DNA from: Chelonoidis abingdonii
Taxonomy: Eukaryota > Chordata > Testudines > Testudinidae
Reading direction: 5' to 3'
DNA length: 64,000 nucleotides
Assembly: GCF_003597395.2 (NCBI RefSeq)
Contig: NC_133774.1
Location: 38,879,191 to 38,943,190 of the forward strand
In this document: in pieces, positions 38,726 to 50,847 of the stretch
How the letters are laid out: every line of letters starts with the position of its first letter
Numbering within the stretch: the stretch's first letter is position 1
Program-made: the position numbers and the translations under genes
Notes under the pieces: model-generated
Told to the model about the DNA's origin: nothing
Database searches by the model: none
Seen by the model: the letters and a program-made list of their open reading frames with translations, nothing else

Positions 38726-41659
38726 AATTCCCCTGCAGCTCATCTGTGTTACTTTTTTTTTTTTTTAATTCATGCTATATCTGTTTGAGTCGTTAGGATG
38801 ACAACTTCTGGCGGGAGAAGGAAAAGAGTTTTAGAAGTCTGCTGTTTTCTTACAATAAACCACTGTATATACCCTACACTGGCACAGGTGCTAGAACTAG
38901 GGGTGCTGCCAGACCCCTTGGCTTGAAGTAGTGATAACAACCCAAATACATGGTTTCCACCTTCAGCACCTCCACTATAAAAACTTTTCCAGCACTGTTG
39001 CACGCTGGTATTTAAATAAATAATAAAATTACTGTTTATTAATGGCCAAAATTTTAAACCTTAGTTGCCTAAAATTTTCAGAAGTGCTAAGCACCCACAG
39101 TTCCTGTGGAAATCTATGAGAGATGCACATGCTCACACATCTACAAATCTGGGCACTTTTATTTTGGTAACTATGGATTTAGGAACCTACCTTTGATAGC
39201 CAGGCCTGACAACTTTGACCAAGGATAATTATTAATAAATAGAGTTCCACTAGTTCAATCATGTCCGAACATGAACCAGTTCAAAAACATCACTTAATAG
39301 TGAAGCAGAATGCTTACAAAAACTCCACAGCATCATAAAAGCAGTTTAAAAACCCAAGTCATTTACAGGATACATGTTAAAACTTAACTGAAACGTTTTA
39401 CTCCTGTTAGCACCTGAGTTCTGGTAGACAGAGTCTGGTGCAACTTCTCTTGAAGTACATTGAAAATATCGCTACCATCTAAACAGTACAGGGCCAGCAT
39501 AATTTCTTGACATATCTTCTGTTAAGGATTTGAAGGCTTTCAAAATTATTTTAATAAGCTCTTCAGGCCATCTTTAATATAATTTTAGCCGTGGTGGAAG
39601 ATGGCTGGCTGACTTTTATTTTAATTGTAGTTAGGGGGAAAAAACGTTATTTCTTCTGTAATGAGATTGTCTCCCATGCTACTTGTAAGTTTGTGTAAAA
39701 TCAGCAACACCAAAAAGCAAGAGAATTTATGAAACCTGAAATTGGTTTGAGTTAATCAAAAAACAATATTGAATTATATGAATTTTTTGAAAACATGGCC
39801 CCAAATTCCATTTAATTGTTTTCAGAAAACTGCATGAAGATTCAGATGCGCATGGGCTGGGTTGTTTCAGGAGGTAGCATTGCAAAGTTCAGTGGTCTTG
39901 CCTCATTTTGCTTTGAGTTTTTGGGTTTGGTTGCCTCATCTATTCAGTAAGGGTCCCACACTTTCCCTGACCATCTTCTTGTTGCTAACATACCTCTAGA
40001 AACCCGTCTTGTTACCCTTGACATCCCATGCTAGCTGCAACTCCAGTTGTGCTTTGGTCTTCCTGATTACACCCCTGTATACTCTAGCAATGTTTTTTGG
40101 ATGGTCAATCTCCCTTTTGGGGGATCAGGTATGAATTTTTCACTTACACAGCTGATTTCTCCCAGTGTGGATTTCTGGTGCTTTGATGCAAATGATTTTG
40201 CCCTCCACTGATGCAAAGATGTATGTTTTTAAAAGTTAAAAATTTAAAAACATGTAGGCTAGAATTAGCAGAGTTGCATTCAATCATCCCTGACATGAGG
40301 GGGGCCATAATCTATATTTCTGGACATCCACTAGTATGCATGAGGCTGAGGACTTTTGTGACTTTGAAAGTGTTTGGAGTTTAAGATTGTTATGCTGTGC
40401 TGTATCCACTAGATGGGTGTCAAAAGTCAAAAAAGGAATCAGCTTCAAATAAATCAGGCAGACTTTGAGCTTTTACTGAAGAGCCCAAAATGTAGGTTTT
40501 TTATGAAAAAAAAGTTGATTGATGGTGCATTTATGGAAAATAAGTCAGATACAGATTGCGGGAGATAATGATGCTCAAGAAATTAAAAAAATGCTGACAT
40601 AAGAAAAAATTTCAATAACCCTGGAGCACTTACAATTTTTCTGTAGACCTTGCTAGTTCCTGAGAAATACAAGATTTACTAAAAAAACCTTTCAGGCACA
40701 AAACACTAAACTATTATATGTGCATGACTGTAAACAAAAGAGTTTGTTAGTCTGAAAAGAAAATATATTAATTCTCTGGGTGAAGCATGTATCTTATTTA
40801 CATGAATTAGTATGACCGACCACATCACTGCCAAGTGGATAGACAGCCATAATGAGCAAATTAATTTAGGACTTTCATGCACAAGGTAATTTGTCAGTTC
40901 ATTTTATATATATTTCTAACATATTACAGTTTAAAATTCATTAGTGGGCAGATTTATATCCTACCCAAGTAGAAACTGCAGTGAGCCAATAGTGGCTCCC
41001 TGATTCTCATCTTCCAGCCCTGAAGGAAGTTTAAGTTGCAGGGAGCAGTTGTAAACACTATTCTTTCTTGGGAATCTTACTCAAATGAAGAAATGGATGT
41101 AGTGGAACTCTCCTCATCCACATACCCTCCCTGTTCTGCTCACACTACATCCCCAGAATACTCCCTCTTACACTTTATATTGGGGACAGAGGGGAAAGAC
41201 TGCTATAGGAGGTGGAAGAGCAGCCTCTGCCATCTTCTCACTGGCAGAAAGTTCCCCTGTATAGGCGAAATTCTTGGCCAGTTTTTTTGCATCACTTATG
41301 CAATGCAAAGTGGCTATATTGAACTGGAGAATCTAGCACATAAAACATGATATACCAAACATACCTATATTAAAAGAACTTTAAGGTTCCAAAGAGAAAC
41401 ACCCCAAAGACAGGAAATACCAACATTAATTCTCCCATGCATATGTAGGCATTTAAAAAAATCTTTTAATGACTGGATCACATACAATTTTTTCCCCACA
41501 GAACCCTTCTTCATTCCATGTACAAGGACAATGCCCAGTGAATAACAACATGCTCAATATTTCTTCACCATTCAAAATGGATTAGATGCAACCTAGAACA
41601 CTTTTCTACAGTGTTCATTCACAGGGTACCTGTGTTCCTCCCAAACATTAATGTCTTGA

Positions 41660-41810
41660 TACTCACAATGCCCCATCAAGGTGGGAAGTATTATTATACC
41701 AAGTGATACTCAGTAAGATTAAATAATTTGCTCAAAAATCACATACAGAGTCTGTGGCAGAGGCAGAAAAAGACCTAGACGTCCTGGGTCCGAGTTCATT
41801 GAGTTCTTCC
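41660..41810 (-). mobile_element. MIR SINE
   Basis: Antisense MIR core: gtgatactcagtaagattaa, atttgctcaaaaatcaca, tctgtggcagaggcagaaaa, then ctgggtccgag. Old and diverged. Confidence 0.6.
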
Positions 41811-42913
41811 CTTTTGATGGAAAAACACTGTCTCATTCACAACACAATACAGCTTCTGCGCTGAATGAGGACAGGTTTTTCTGGACACTAGACCAATACA
41901 GTATGGAAGCCTCCCTCATTCTCTCTCCAAAATGCATAGAGAATGAGGCAGAATCTGTGGCAAAAAACAATATTTGCTTATGTAATAAAACATTGTATCA
42001 TAATACATACACACAAAAGGGCAGACACAACCTTAGCTTTGTCATTTCCTTACTGTTGTGTAATGCACTTAACAGCCATAATGTTCTTTTAATGTAGTTT
42101 TGTTTGCTTTGTATAGAATTTCGTAATTAAAAAAAAAAGAATTCCACCATGTTCAGCTATCTGCTAGACAGCATAAGAATACTCTATTGTGCAATATGTG
42201 CAACCCGTCAGGAGGATCTCTTGTGGCCATCCATGCAGACCTCTCTCCTTTGTAAGAAAACAGCCATGGTCCCTGAGCACTTTCAGTAATGACAGAAAAA
42301 GACACAGCTATGCCTACAAACTTTCCTAAGGAACAAAGAAGCAGAACTGTGGCATTGGATTGCATTATAAAATGCACTGTGAATATGCAAAGAACACTTT
42401 AAAACTCTTAAATCTTGGATAAACCACAATCCATTTCTACCACCCACCCATGTCCTACAGCCAATCCCCCCTGCCAAATTTCAAGGTTTTACCACTGACA
42501 AGTTAGAGCTGTTCAACAATAATTGCGTATTGGGAAATCTGTATTTTGGTTCTTGAAAATGGAGGAACTACTTTCACTCAAACTTTCCATCAGAATTAGC
42601 TCCCTGGCTTAGAACAAACCTGTCACATTTCAGCCAGAAAGGTACGAGACTGAAAAAAGTTATAAGCAGCTCAAAATGACTATTTGGAATTCAAAGACAC
42701 AGGACCTGTTTCTTTATTTCATCCAGCTTCTTCCCGGCTCAGCAGAGGGTGAGAGTGCTGTTTACAAGCTCCCTGATTCCTGGCTTGACTCCAGGCACTA
42801 CCATAAATTGCACCCGCTGGAATGTATGATGCTCCAGGCACTTCTCTTTCCTTTCCCTCAACCTCACCTCCACTGCAACTGTGGGGAGGGAGATGTATGA
42901 GCCAACTTCACTG

Positions 42914-43330
42914 AGGGCTCGTCTACACTACGGGTTATGTCTGTGTAACTTATGTTGCTATGGGGAGCAAATAAGCCACTCCTCTGAGTGTAGGATTCCC
43001 AACTCAGACTGAAGCTATTCCAGGAGATTTTATTTTTTTTCCAACATGACATAATGTCATTTTTAAAAAATATCCTATTAAAATCTACTGACTTGTTTTC
43101 AGTAGTCACCAGGAAATGGATGTTGATTCTGAGAGACCCCAGGCCAATCCTGGAGAGTTGGCAACCCTACTTTAGTGGTGTAAATTACACTGACCTAACT
43201 GCCATTGTGGACACCAATATGTTGGTGGGAGAACTTTTTGCACTGACATAGTTGCCGCCTCTTGCGGAGGTGGTTTTATTATGCCATTGACACACAGCAG
43301 CTGTAGCACGTCTAGTGTAGACTAGCCCTA
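42914..43330. mobile_element. MITE with nested second element
   Basis: The ends are inverted: agggctcgtctacactac on the left and gtctagtgtagactagccct on the right. The interior is interrupted at 42991-43169. I see no clear target duplication for the outer element. Harbinger-type is possible but not shown. Confidence 0.6.
42991..43169. mobile_element. Small nested DNA element flanked by TA
   Basis: The ends GGATTCCCAACTC and, inverted, GGGTTGCCAACTC match at 11 of 13 positions and are bounded by TA on both sides, as with Tc1/mariner-type insertions. It lies inside the MITE at 42914-43330. Confidence 0.5.
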
Positions 43331-44584
43331 ATTCTACACCTACTGGGGACTTCTCCACGCTTTGGGTGTCTGTCCTCAGCAGAGAGGTTATGGGCAGCCT
43401 CTGACTGCCTTGTGCTATGGTGCTGAGAATATGGCCAACAATGTCTCCTGGAGTTCCCCAGTGAGCATGAGGTTGGAGAGAGTGCACAGTGTACACTGGG
43501 GTTGCATTTTCTGGTGCACAGGCCCTGCTCTGTAGGCCAGTGTATGGAGCCAGAGACTTGCCTTTTCACCATTCATTTTTGAACAGCTGGCTCACCAGGG
43601 GAAGAAGTGGTGAACAGTTCCAGCACCAAGGAACCGCTATTGTAATCAGACCTTGTGTGGGCTGCAAAAAGTGTGTGCGCTGGGCTTGTGTGCCGCAACC
43701 AGATAAGGGATTGATCACAATCTTGTTCTTACTTATTACAGCCGTTTTGACTTGCTGTCTTTAGATGCTAATTATTTCAGCAGGACATGTCAGTTCAGAT
43801 GATGTTGAAATCATGCCAAGTACAATAACCCAGTTATTCAAATCACAAATAGAGACTCATGTGACACCATATCATTAAAAGTCATCTCACAAAATCATAA
43901 AATGAACATCACTAGAGGCAATGTCCAAATCCTAGTCATACCAAGTAGGGTGGGAAGACATGAAGGGAAGAATGGAAGCTTGTCTTTTAATAAAAAAAGA
44001 AACTGACTAGTAGTAACAGTGAGTTTTCAGTGAAGTATTTAAGTTGCCTAGGTAAAGTTCTGCCTTGATTTGCACATTATGCAGATTCATTGATTTCAAT
44101 GAAGTTGCATGAGGAGCAAATCAATAAAAACTGAGGCTCCCTACACCTGTCCTAAAACTTGTTTAAATTACCATAGAATTATTAAAACATGGTTCCTTTG
44201 TGAAAGTACAGATTTTTGGACAAACTGGATAAATAAACTGGGTAAATAAATTAGAGGGTTGGACAAATAGAATACAATATGCAACTATTACTTTTCTTTG
44301 GTCTTAATTTTTTATTGATAACCTTAATATTAAAATTTCTGAGCCAAAAAGCTGATTTACATGTGGATTTTGATTGACCTTTGTCACCTGAAAATAGGCA
44401 CCCAAAGGTCACTCAGCAATGCTTCATAATAAAGGTGAAAGTCTTGAATGTTCTCCTGTTCATCAGAAAAAAATAAATCTTCAACAATTACCTGTCCCTA
44501 CTGATTCCCAGCTGGACATCAGATTTTAAATAGGTTAACCCACATGCTCAGAAAAATAAATCCTGAGTTCTTCAACTGTGTCAC

Positions 44585-45240
44585 ATTATCACTTCTGATC
44601 TGAACTGAAGCTCTTGCATATGACACTGCTCAAATATTTAACAGTTGCCACCTGCTTGATATCTTGCCCAGTGGGGTTAATACTGAGATAGTTATAATCT
44701 GGAGCTGGAGGCTGCTTGATGGTAATGGCCATGGACTTAGTTATCTGGATTAACAACCAAACCATATTAACATCTTGAATCAACACTGTGGCAAAGGCTA
44801 GGATACTCAGTGAAGCTTTCAACCTGGTTGTTCCATTGTTGATCAGATCTTTACCTTGAGATCACTTTTTGAGAAGATGGCTGAATTTAATAAGCTAAGT
44901 GCAGCACCTTTTATAAACTTCAGTCAGGCCTTTGATTTAGCACATCGAAAAAGTTTGTGGGATCTGATAAGGAGACTTGGCATCTCTGGGAAGATAGCAT
45001 GATAGAAGAACTCTATAATGGAATGGAAAGCTGCACTGGAGTCAATGCCACATACACAGGAGTTCAGCAACACTGTGTTCTATCATAATTGTTTAGTGTC
45101 AGGATAGACTGGTTATGGATAAGCTTGCGGAGGTGGTGTCGAGCTGAGCTCCATTCTGTTTCAAGGTCTTGAATACACTGACTTGTTGGCTCAGTCTGGT
45201 GAACTACTGCAGCTGATGGCTGATCGGTTTGGGCATGAAG
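44585..45240. pseudogene. Non-LTR LINE fragment with internal inversion
   Basis: On the plus strand from about 44835, VDQIFTL-like coding runs into MAEFNKLSAAPFINFSQAFD, then KSLWDLIRRLGISGK and, with shifts, LEYTDLLAQS, the RT palm. On the minus strand from 44822 down to 44589, LSILAF, KSMAITIKQP and DIKQVATVKYLSSVI match the thumb region that normally follows directly. The two pieces meet head to head near 44825. The clade is uncertain. Confidence 0.6.
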
Positions 45241-45289
45241 CAGCGTGCATTAGTTTGATTATTATTAATGATTCAGATATCCTTGGTAT

Positions 45290-45590
45290 TAACACCTTAT
45301 AAATATTTGTAAATTTTATTAGATCAGTCTCTTAATTGTTGCTTAGCCAAGCTATGTTCATTTTTATGCTCTTTAATTCTTTCCCCATAAATGAGTTCCT
45401 CCAGGCCCTTTGTACTTCTCTGAATAGCCTCCAATTTGTGAACATTTTTCTAGTAATGTGGAGCCCAAAGCTGAATGCTACGTGCCATGTACTACTTCAC
45501 TAAAACCACGTGGATGGAAACTATCTCCCACTTGCTCTATGACATTTGTGTACAGCCCAAAATAACAATTGCCTTGTTGCAGTGCAATAA
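45290..45590 (-). mobile_element. CR1-type LINE fragment
   Basis: The plus strand shows ttgtacttctctgaatagcc, tccaatttgtgaacatttt and tggagcccaaagctgaatgc, the antisense of the CR1 region encoding QRAxxR and VLWxxL blocks. Diverged. Confidence 0.55.
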
Positions 45591-45754
45591 AAATGCAAGT
45601 AAGAAATCAGGGAGGAAATTACATAAAATACAGTTGGAATGAAAAACAATAATTCTAAGGAGGCTTAGAAGTGAAAGTGAATGACTTATTAGATTTGAAT
45701 TTGTCCTGTACTCTTTTGCCCACACTTCTAATAATTTTAAGACACATTCTGATT

Positions 45755-45880
45755 TTTTTGACCCAACACTCCTAGAGGGATTTTTATGCCCATTTTACAA
45801 ATGTGGAGCAAGGCATGTTGACTTGTCCAACATCGTAATAGAAGTCTATGACAGGGCCATGACTGGTATGATTGGTACAT
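45755..45880 (-). mobile_element. MIR SINE fragment
   Basis: Antisense MIR blocks: cccattttacaaatgtggag, caaggcatgttgacttgtcc, gacagggccatgac. Confidence 0.55.
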
Positions 45881-46599
45881 GTGGAGACAGCATTTATGAG
45901 GCAAAGCCTATTTTTCTAAATTTGAATAACCTAGAATAGATAAGTGCAGAAAAATATGTATGAAATAATAGATAGTGAAATTGCTAGCTCTAAAAAAATT
46001 GAAAGAATACATAGCAAAGATTATAGATATGAAAAATAACTCCTAGGTCAGCTAATCTTTTCCCTGTATCATTGCTGAATTCTTATTTATTCTTTAACAT
46101 CTCTAACTGTGGTACCTCAGTGATGTTGAGAGATCACTATTACTAACACCTAAATTACATTCTCCCCCTTGTACCATTCAAGCACGTAATTCTTTACTCT
46201 CATTTATATTACAAAATCTCACATCTCCACTTAGTTTTCTTTTCTCTGGGATGTACATATTAAATTCCCTTAATTTTTTTTCATAAATCACACCATCTAA
46301 ATCTCTTTATCATCTTTTTCTCCCTTTGAGAACCACAGTTTGAGAATGACTTCTGCAAATCTATGGATTCCAGGATATGCCTTACTTTTTTCTGCCAATG
46401 GCTGTGTGAGATTATATCTAATCCATTATCACCCTCAGATCTTGCTCTCCAGACAGGGCATTTAGAAAGTACTTTTATTTATTTTAGAATTTATAAAAAT
46501 GTACAAGTATTATAAACATTTTGACCATTACCAATTAAAGTGAAGCTCCTCCAAGACAACATCTTAATGCATCCCACAGTTACCCTTCCTAGTTAAATT

Positions 46600-47060
46600 C
46601 CCTAATATAAAAGTGAACCTCACACTGTGGTTTGAAAGTCATCAGACACAAGCTTTGTTGAATCAAACTGAGGAAATAAATTCCAAATTCATGGGCCCTC
46701 CACTATGAACACTCTGCTCTTACCACTGAGAATTCACTTGTGGAAGCTGTGAGCAAAAGTGGTTGAGGTGCTCTGAAATTATCTCAAAATTAAGAGTGCG
46801 CTGAATTAGGTATGTAGAGGAAAAGGCATTCTCTCTGATAACCGACATCCAACAAAGCACTTAAAGACTTAAATCAACTCTTTCATATACATCTGAAAGC
46901 AAACAGAACCCAATGCAAACTTCTGAGAGCAGGTTTAATATGTTCCTCAGGGCTAACTCTGTTATGTAACTAGAAGTCACATTCTATAGAAATAGAAACT
47001 CCTGAAAGATCTTCAAAGGTAACCCCAAGAGCAGAGCACTGCAAGAATAAACAAGTCTGG
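46600..47060 (-). mobile_element. L2-like LINE fragment
   Basis: caaacagaacccaatgcaaa, ttctgagagcaggtttaata and aagagcagagcactgcaaga follow the same family as 36780-37445. Weakly conserved. Confidence 0.45.
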
Positions 47061-47285
47061 AAATCACGAAAGACATAGATAACTCTGCCAGGACTCACTA
47101 TCAGACAAAAAGTCTAACAATGTCCTGGTCAGGTAAAAGCAATAATAGTCACTAAGAATAATAATAGTCAAGAAGTCCAGAAGCACCTCTGGAGTGCAAC
47201 CCTTATGGAAAATGGAGGGCACATTTCTCAATATTATCTTGGTCATACTTCCTAAAGTCCCCCTCCACTGGTCTCACCACTCTCT

Positions 47286-47640
47286 TTTGTCTAGAGCAGT
47301 GGTCGCCAAGCTTTTACCCTGTGCCGCCCTCCCCCAGGGCCAGGACAGGGAGCAGGGCCATGACTCCAGGATGAGCAGGTATGCGGACAGAGGTAAGAGG
47401 GCTGAGACAGGGCCACAGCTGGGGGTGGATGTGGAACCCTGGGGGGGCCAGCAGCTGGGACTCCAGGCGAGGACTGGCAGCCTGGGATCTTGGGCATGGG
47501 GCCAGGAGCTGAGCCTCAGGCGTGGGGTTGGCAGCCAGGAGTCTGTAAAGGGGATTGTCTGTGTGTGTGGTGTTCTGATTTTGATGTTTGTGGGTTTTTA
47601 TTATTATTTGACAGGAGCATAGGAGGGAAGGCTATGACAG
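47286..47640. other. GC-rich block beginning with a hAT-like end
   Basis: cagtggtcgccaagc at 47298 resembles the 5' end of several hAT elements. GC-rich sequence follows and gives a 142-residue open frame (47194-47622) without any recognisable domain. The right end was not found. Confidence 0.35.
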
Positions 47641-47784
47641 CTACAGAAGCAGCAGTAGTAGGGTTCTGAAGAATGGAAGAGACAGTGCAGACAACTGGCT
47701 TTGGAAGCTGTAGGGTGTACATTATTTTGGAGAGGGTATCTGAAAGCCGCTTCGTTTGTATGATGTGTTGCCTGTTAGATCTGA

Positions 47785-49375
47785 TATAGCTATACTGCAG
47801 ATGTCATGAAGTTGGGAGGTATTGCCAATATGGAGGAGGACCAGAATATCATAAAAGAAGGTTTCAATGACTTTGAAAACTGGAGTCATCGAAATGGGAT
47901 GAAATTTAATAATGCAAAGTGCAAGGTCATGCACGTAAGGACTAACAAGAAGCATTTGTGCTGTACGTTCAGTATGTATCAGTTGGAAGCAACAGAGGAG
48001 GAAAAAGACCTGGGTGTAATCATAAGATGTCCATAAGCCTCCAATGTGATGCAGCTGTGAAAAAGGCTAATGCAAACCTAGGATGCATCAGGAGAGGTAT
48101 TTCCAGTAGAGACAGGGAAGTGTTAGTACCATTACACAAGATATTGGTGAGACTTCATCTGGAATACTGTGTGGTCTGCCATGTTTAAGAATGATTAATT
48201 CAAAGTGGAATAGGTGCAGAGAAGGGCTATGAGGATGATCAGAGGAATGGAAAATCTACCTTAAAATAGGAGACTTAAGGAGCTTGACTTGTTTACCTTA
48301 ACCAATAGCAGGCTGAGGGGAGGAATGATTGCTCTCTTTAAACAATTAGAGGAATAAACACAAGGAAGGGAGAGGAGCTATTGAAGTTAAGGGCCAATGT
48401 TGACACAAGAACAAATGGATATAAACTTGCCATCACTAAGTTCAGGGTTGAAATTAGATGAAGGTTTCTAACCACCAAAGGAATGAAATTCTGGCACAGC
48501 CTTCCAAGGGGAGCAGTGGGGGCAAAAAAACGAACTGGCTTCAAGACTGAGCGTGATACATTTATGGAGGGGGTGGCATGATGGAATAGCCTACGATGGC
48601 TTGTAGCCCACTGGTGACTGCCAGTAGCAAAAATCCCCAACTGCTGGAGATGGGACAGTAGATGGGGAGGGCTCTGAGTTACTACAGAGAATTCTTTCCC
48701 AGGGGCCTGGCTGGTAGGTCTTGCCCACATGCTTAGGATCTAACTGATCGCCATATTTGAGGTCAGGCTGGAATTTTTCCCTAGGTCAGACTGGCAGAGA
48801 GCCTGGTTATTTTTGTTTTTGTTTTTTCCCTTCCTCTGCAGCATGTGGCCTGGATCACTTGCCAGTATGAATTAGAGTAAATAGTGGATTCTCTGGAACT
48901 TGACATCTTTAAATCAAGATCTGAGGACTTCAGGAATGCAGCCAGAGGTTATGTGCCTATTAGAGCAGTGGATGGGCGTGGTTCTGTGACTTGTGATGTG
49001 CAGAAGGTCAGACTAGATTGGGGGTAGGCAACCTATGGCACAGGTGCCGGCACGCAAACTGATTTTCAGTGGCACACACACTGCCCGGGTCCTGGCCACC
49101 GGTCTGGGGGGCTCTGTGTTTTAATTTAATTTTAAATGAATCTTCTTAAATGTTTTATAAATCTTATTTACTTTACATACAACAACAGTTTAGTTATATA
49201 TTATAGACTTACGGAAAGAGACCTTCTAAAAACGTTAAAATGTATTACTGGCACACAACACCTTAAATTAGAGTGACTAAATGAAGACTTGGCACACCAC
49301 TTCTGAAAAGTTGCCCACCCCTGAACTAGATGATCATGTTGGTCCCTTCTGGCCTTAAAGTCTATGAGTCTATAA
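47785..49375 (+). pseudogene. CR1 LINE 3' part, split by a hAT element
   Basis: The sense translation gives MKLGGIANMEEDQNIIKEGF, NWSHRNGMKFNNAKCKVMHV and EEEKDLGVII, the CR1 region after the RT core. The rest of ORF2 and a 3' untranslated part follow with many stops. The CR1 end is cut at 49018 by the hAT element and resumes at 49324 with ctagatgatcatgttggtcc and the tctatgagtctata end. Confidence 0.88.
49019..49323 (+). mobile_element. hAT MITE, 305 bp, nested in CR1
   Basis: The flanking duplication is GACTAGAT (49011-49018) and AACTAGAT (49324-49331), one mismatch. The ends are TGGGGGTAGGCAACC (first two bases mutated from CA) and TTGCCCACCCCTG. Same family as 58740 and 11396. Confidence 0.85.
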
Positions 49376-49644
49376 GTATGGTGTATATATAGTTTAGTGT
49401 CTAAAGCTAATGCCATTAGAGCTCTGGATTTTTTCTGTATCATATGATTTTTTTTTTGGAAGCTGCAACTATTGGACTTTTCTACCACTTAACTTCTAAT
49501 ATACTATTAGTTGTTTTTTCCTACCAACCTCCATATATCACCAACTTCAATGGGCTCCTATTAAACCTATCTGGACCCACTTCTATATTTTGTCCTTGGC
49601 ACTGGAAGTCTTAGCTGCAACCCTGCAATATACCATGGGCAACT

Positions 49645-49835
49645 GGGGGGAAGGCTAGCTCAGTGGTCTGCGCATTGGCCTGCTAAACCCAGGATTGTGA
49701 GCTCAATCCTTGAGGGGGCCACTTAGAGATCTGGGGCAAAAATTGGTCCTGCTAGTGAAGGCAGGGGGCTGAACTCAATGACCTTTCAAGGTCCCTTCCA
49801 GTTCTAGGAGATAGGTATATCTCTAATAATAATAA
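49645..49835 (+). mobile_element. tRNA-derived SINE with CR1-like tail
   Basis: The head is tRNA-like: aaggctagctcagtggtctg (A-box side), then ggattgtgagctcaatcct (B-box side). The body ends with gacctttcaaggtcccttcc and agttctagga, a CR1-like 3' tail that would recruit CR1 RT, followed by TAA repeats. This matches the design of the tRNA-derived SINEs of cryptodiran turtles. Confidence 0.8.
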
Positions 49836-49879
49836 TAGTAGTAAACTAACAGGTCAGGAGCCTAGCTTGGAAGGATGCC

Positions 49880-50040
49880 AAGGCTGGACTAGCTCAAGTG
49901 CATGTGGTCATACTGTATTTTATTTAGGGCTTTAAATACTAACAGAGAAACCTTGAAGCACACTCATGAAACAATAGGCAGCCAGTACAAATGACAGTTG
50001 CAGTAATTAAGTCCAATAAAAATTACAAGCTAATTTTGGA
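49880..50040 (-). mobile_element. L2-like LINE fragment
   Basis: atttagggctttaaatacta, ccttgaagcacactcatgaa and agccagtacaaatgacagtt follow the block around 37060. Short and diverged. Confidence 0.45.
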
Positions 50041-50570
50041 TATATTTTAGTTTGTATTATAAGCAGGACAGGTAGCAATGTCTATTAGTATGGTGCCTTC
50101 CATTTCCCCATATAACACTCTGTTTTTAGTTGCTTATAAACTTTGTGAGGAAAAATGAAATATTTAATAGCTGCTCGTGAATTAAGCAACATTTATTTTG
50201 TGGGAGTTGTCCTGTGGAAAAAATAGTATGTGCTAATGTATAAAGACTATTATACTGCATGCACATACAGGGAGCAAATTCAAGTTGCACAGGTAACTTT
50301 ACTTACGGCATTCTTAACTTTTCAGTGCTTATCTTTGCAATCTTAATAATGTCCAATAAACATAGAGGTTTTGTGCATCATTGCGTAAATGTATGTTGAA
50401 GAGATGTGTACCATTAAGGATTATAATAATCAATTCAATGAATAAATATCAAATGCAGGAGTGGCACTAGGGGAGGGCTTGTGGGGGCTGGAGCCACTCC
50501 AAAATGTGCCCCAGTCCCCCCCATAGCAATCCCTCCCAGTGCAAAGGCCACAGGTTATGCAGAAGTATGG

Positions 50571-50830
50571 GTGGCAAGGTATGGTATTACCACCCTTACT
50601 TCACCACCACAGCTGGCAGCAGCGCTGCCTTCATAGCTGGGCAGCTGAAGAGCGGTAGCTGCTGGCCAGGTGCCCAGTTCTGAAGGCAATACTGTCACCA
50701 GCAGCAGCGCAGAAGTAAGGGTGGCAATATCATACCATGCCACTCTTACATCTGCATTGCTGCTAATGGCAGAGCTGCCTTCAAAGCTGGGTGCCTCACC
50801 AGCAGCTGCCACTCTTTGGTTGCCCAGCTG
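50571..50830. repeat. Repeat block with direct and inverted copies
   Basis: ggtatggtattaccaccctt (from 50580) returns inverted as aagggtggcaatatcatacc near 50718. The gctgccttca(t/a)agctggg unit also occurs as direct copies about 150 bp apart (near 50627 and 50775). No ends or duplication were found. Confidence 0.5.
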
Positions 50831-50847
50831 TGAATGTTAACGATATC

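Noticed and set aside
47194..47622. 142-residue plus-strand frame with a hydrophobic C-terminus
   Set aside because: The frame crosses a hAT-like end into GC-rich sequence; the apparent membrane segment comes from a T-rich stretch. No support for a gene.
49660..49715. Functional tRNA gene
   Set aside because: The tRNA-like head continues into a SINE body and CR1-like tail, and the arms do not pair as a full cloverleaf.
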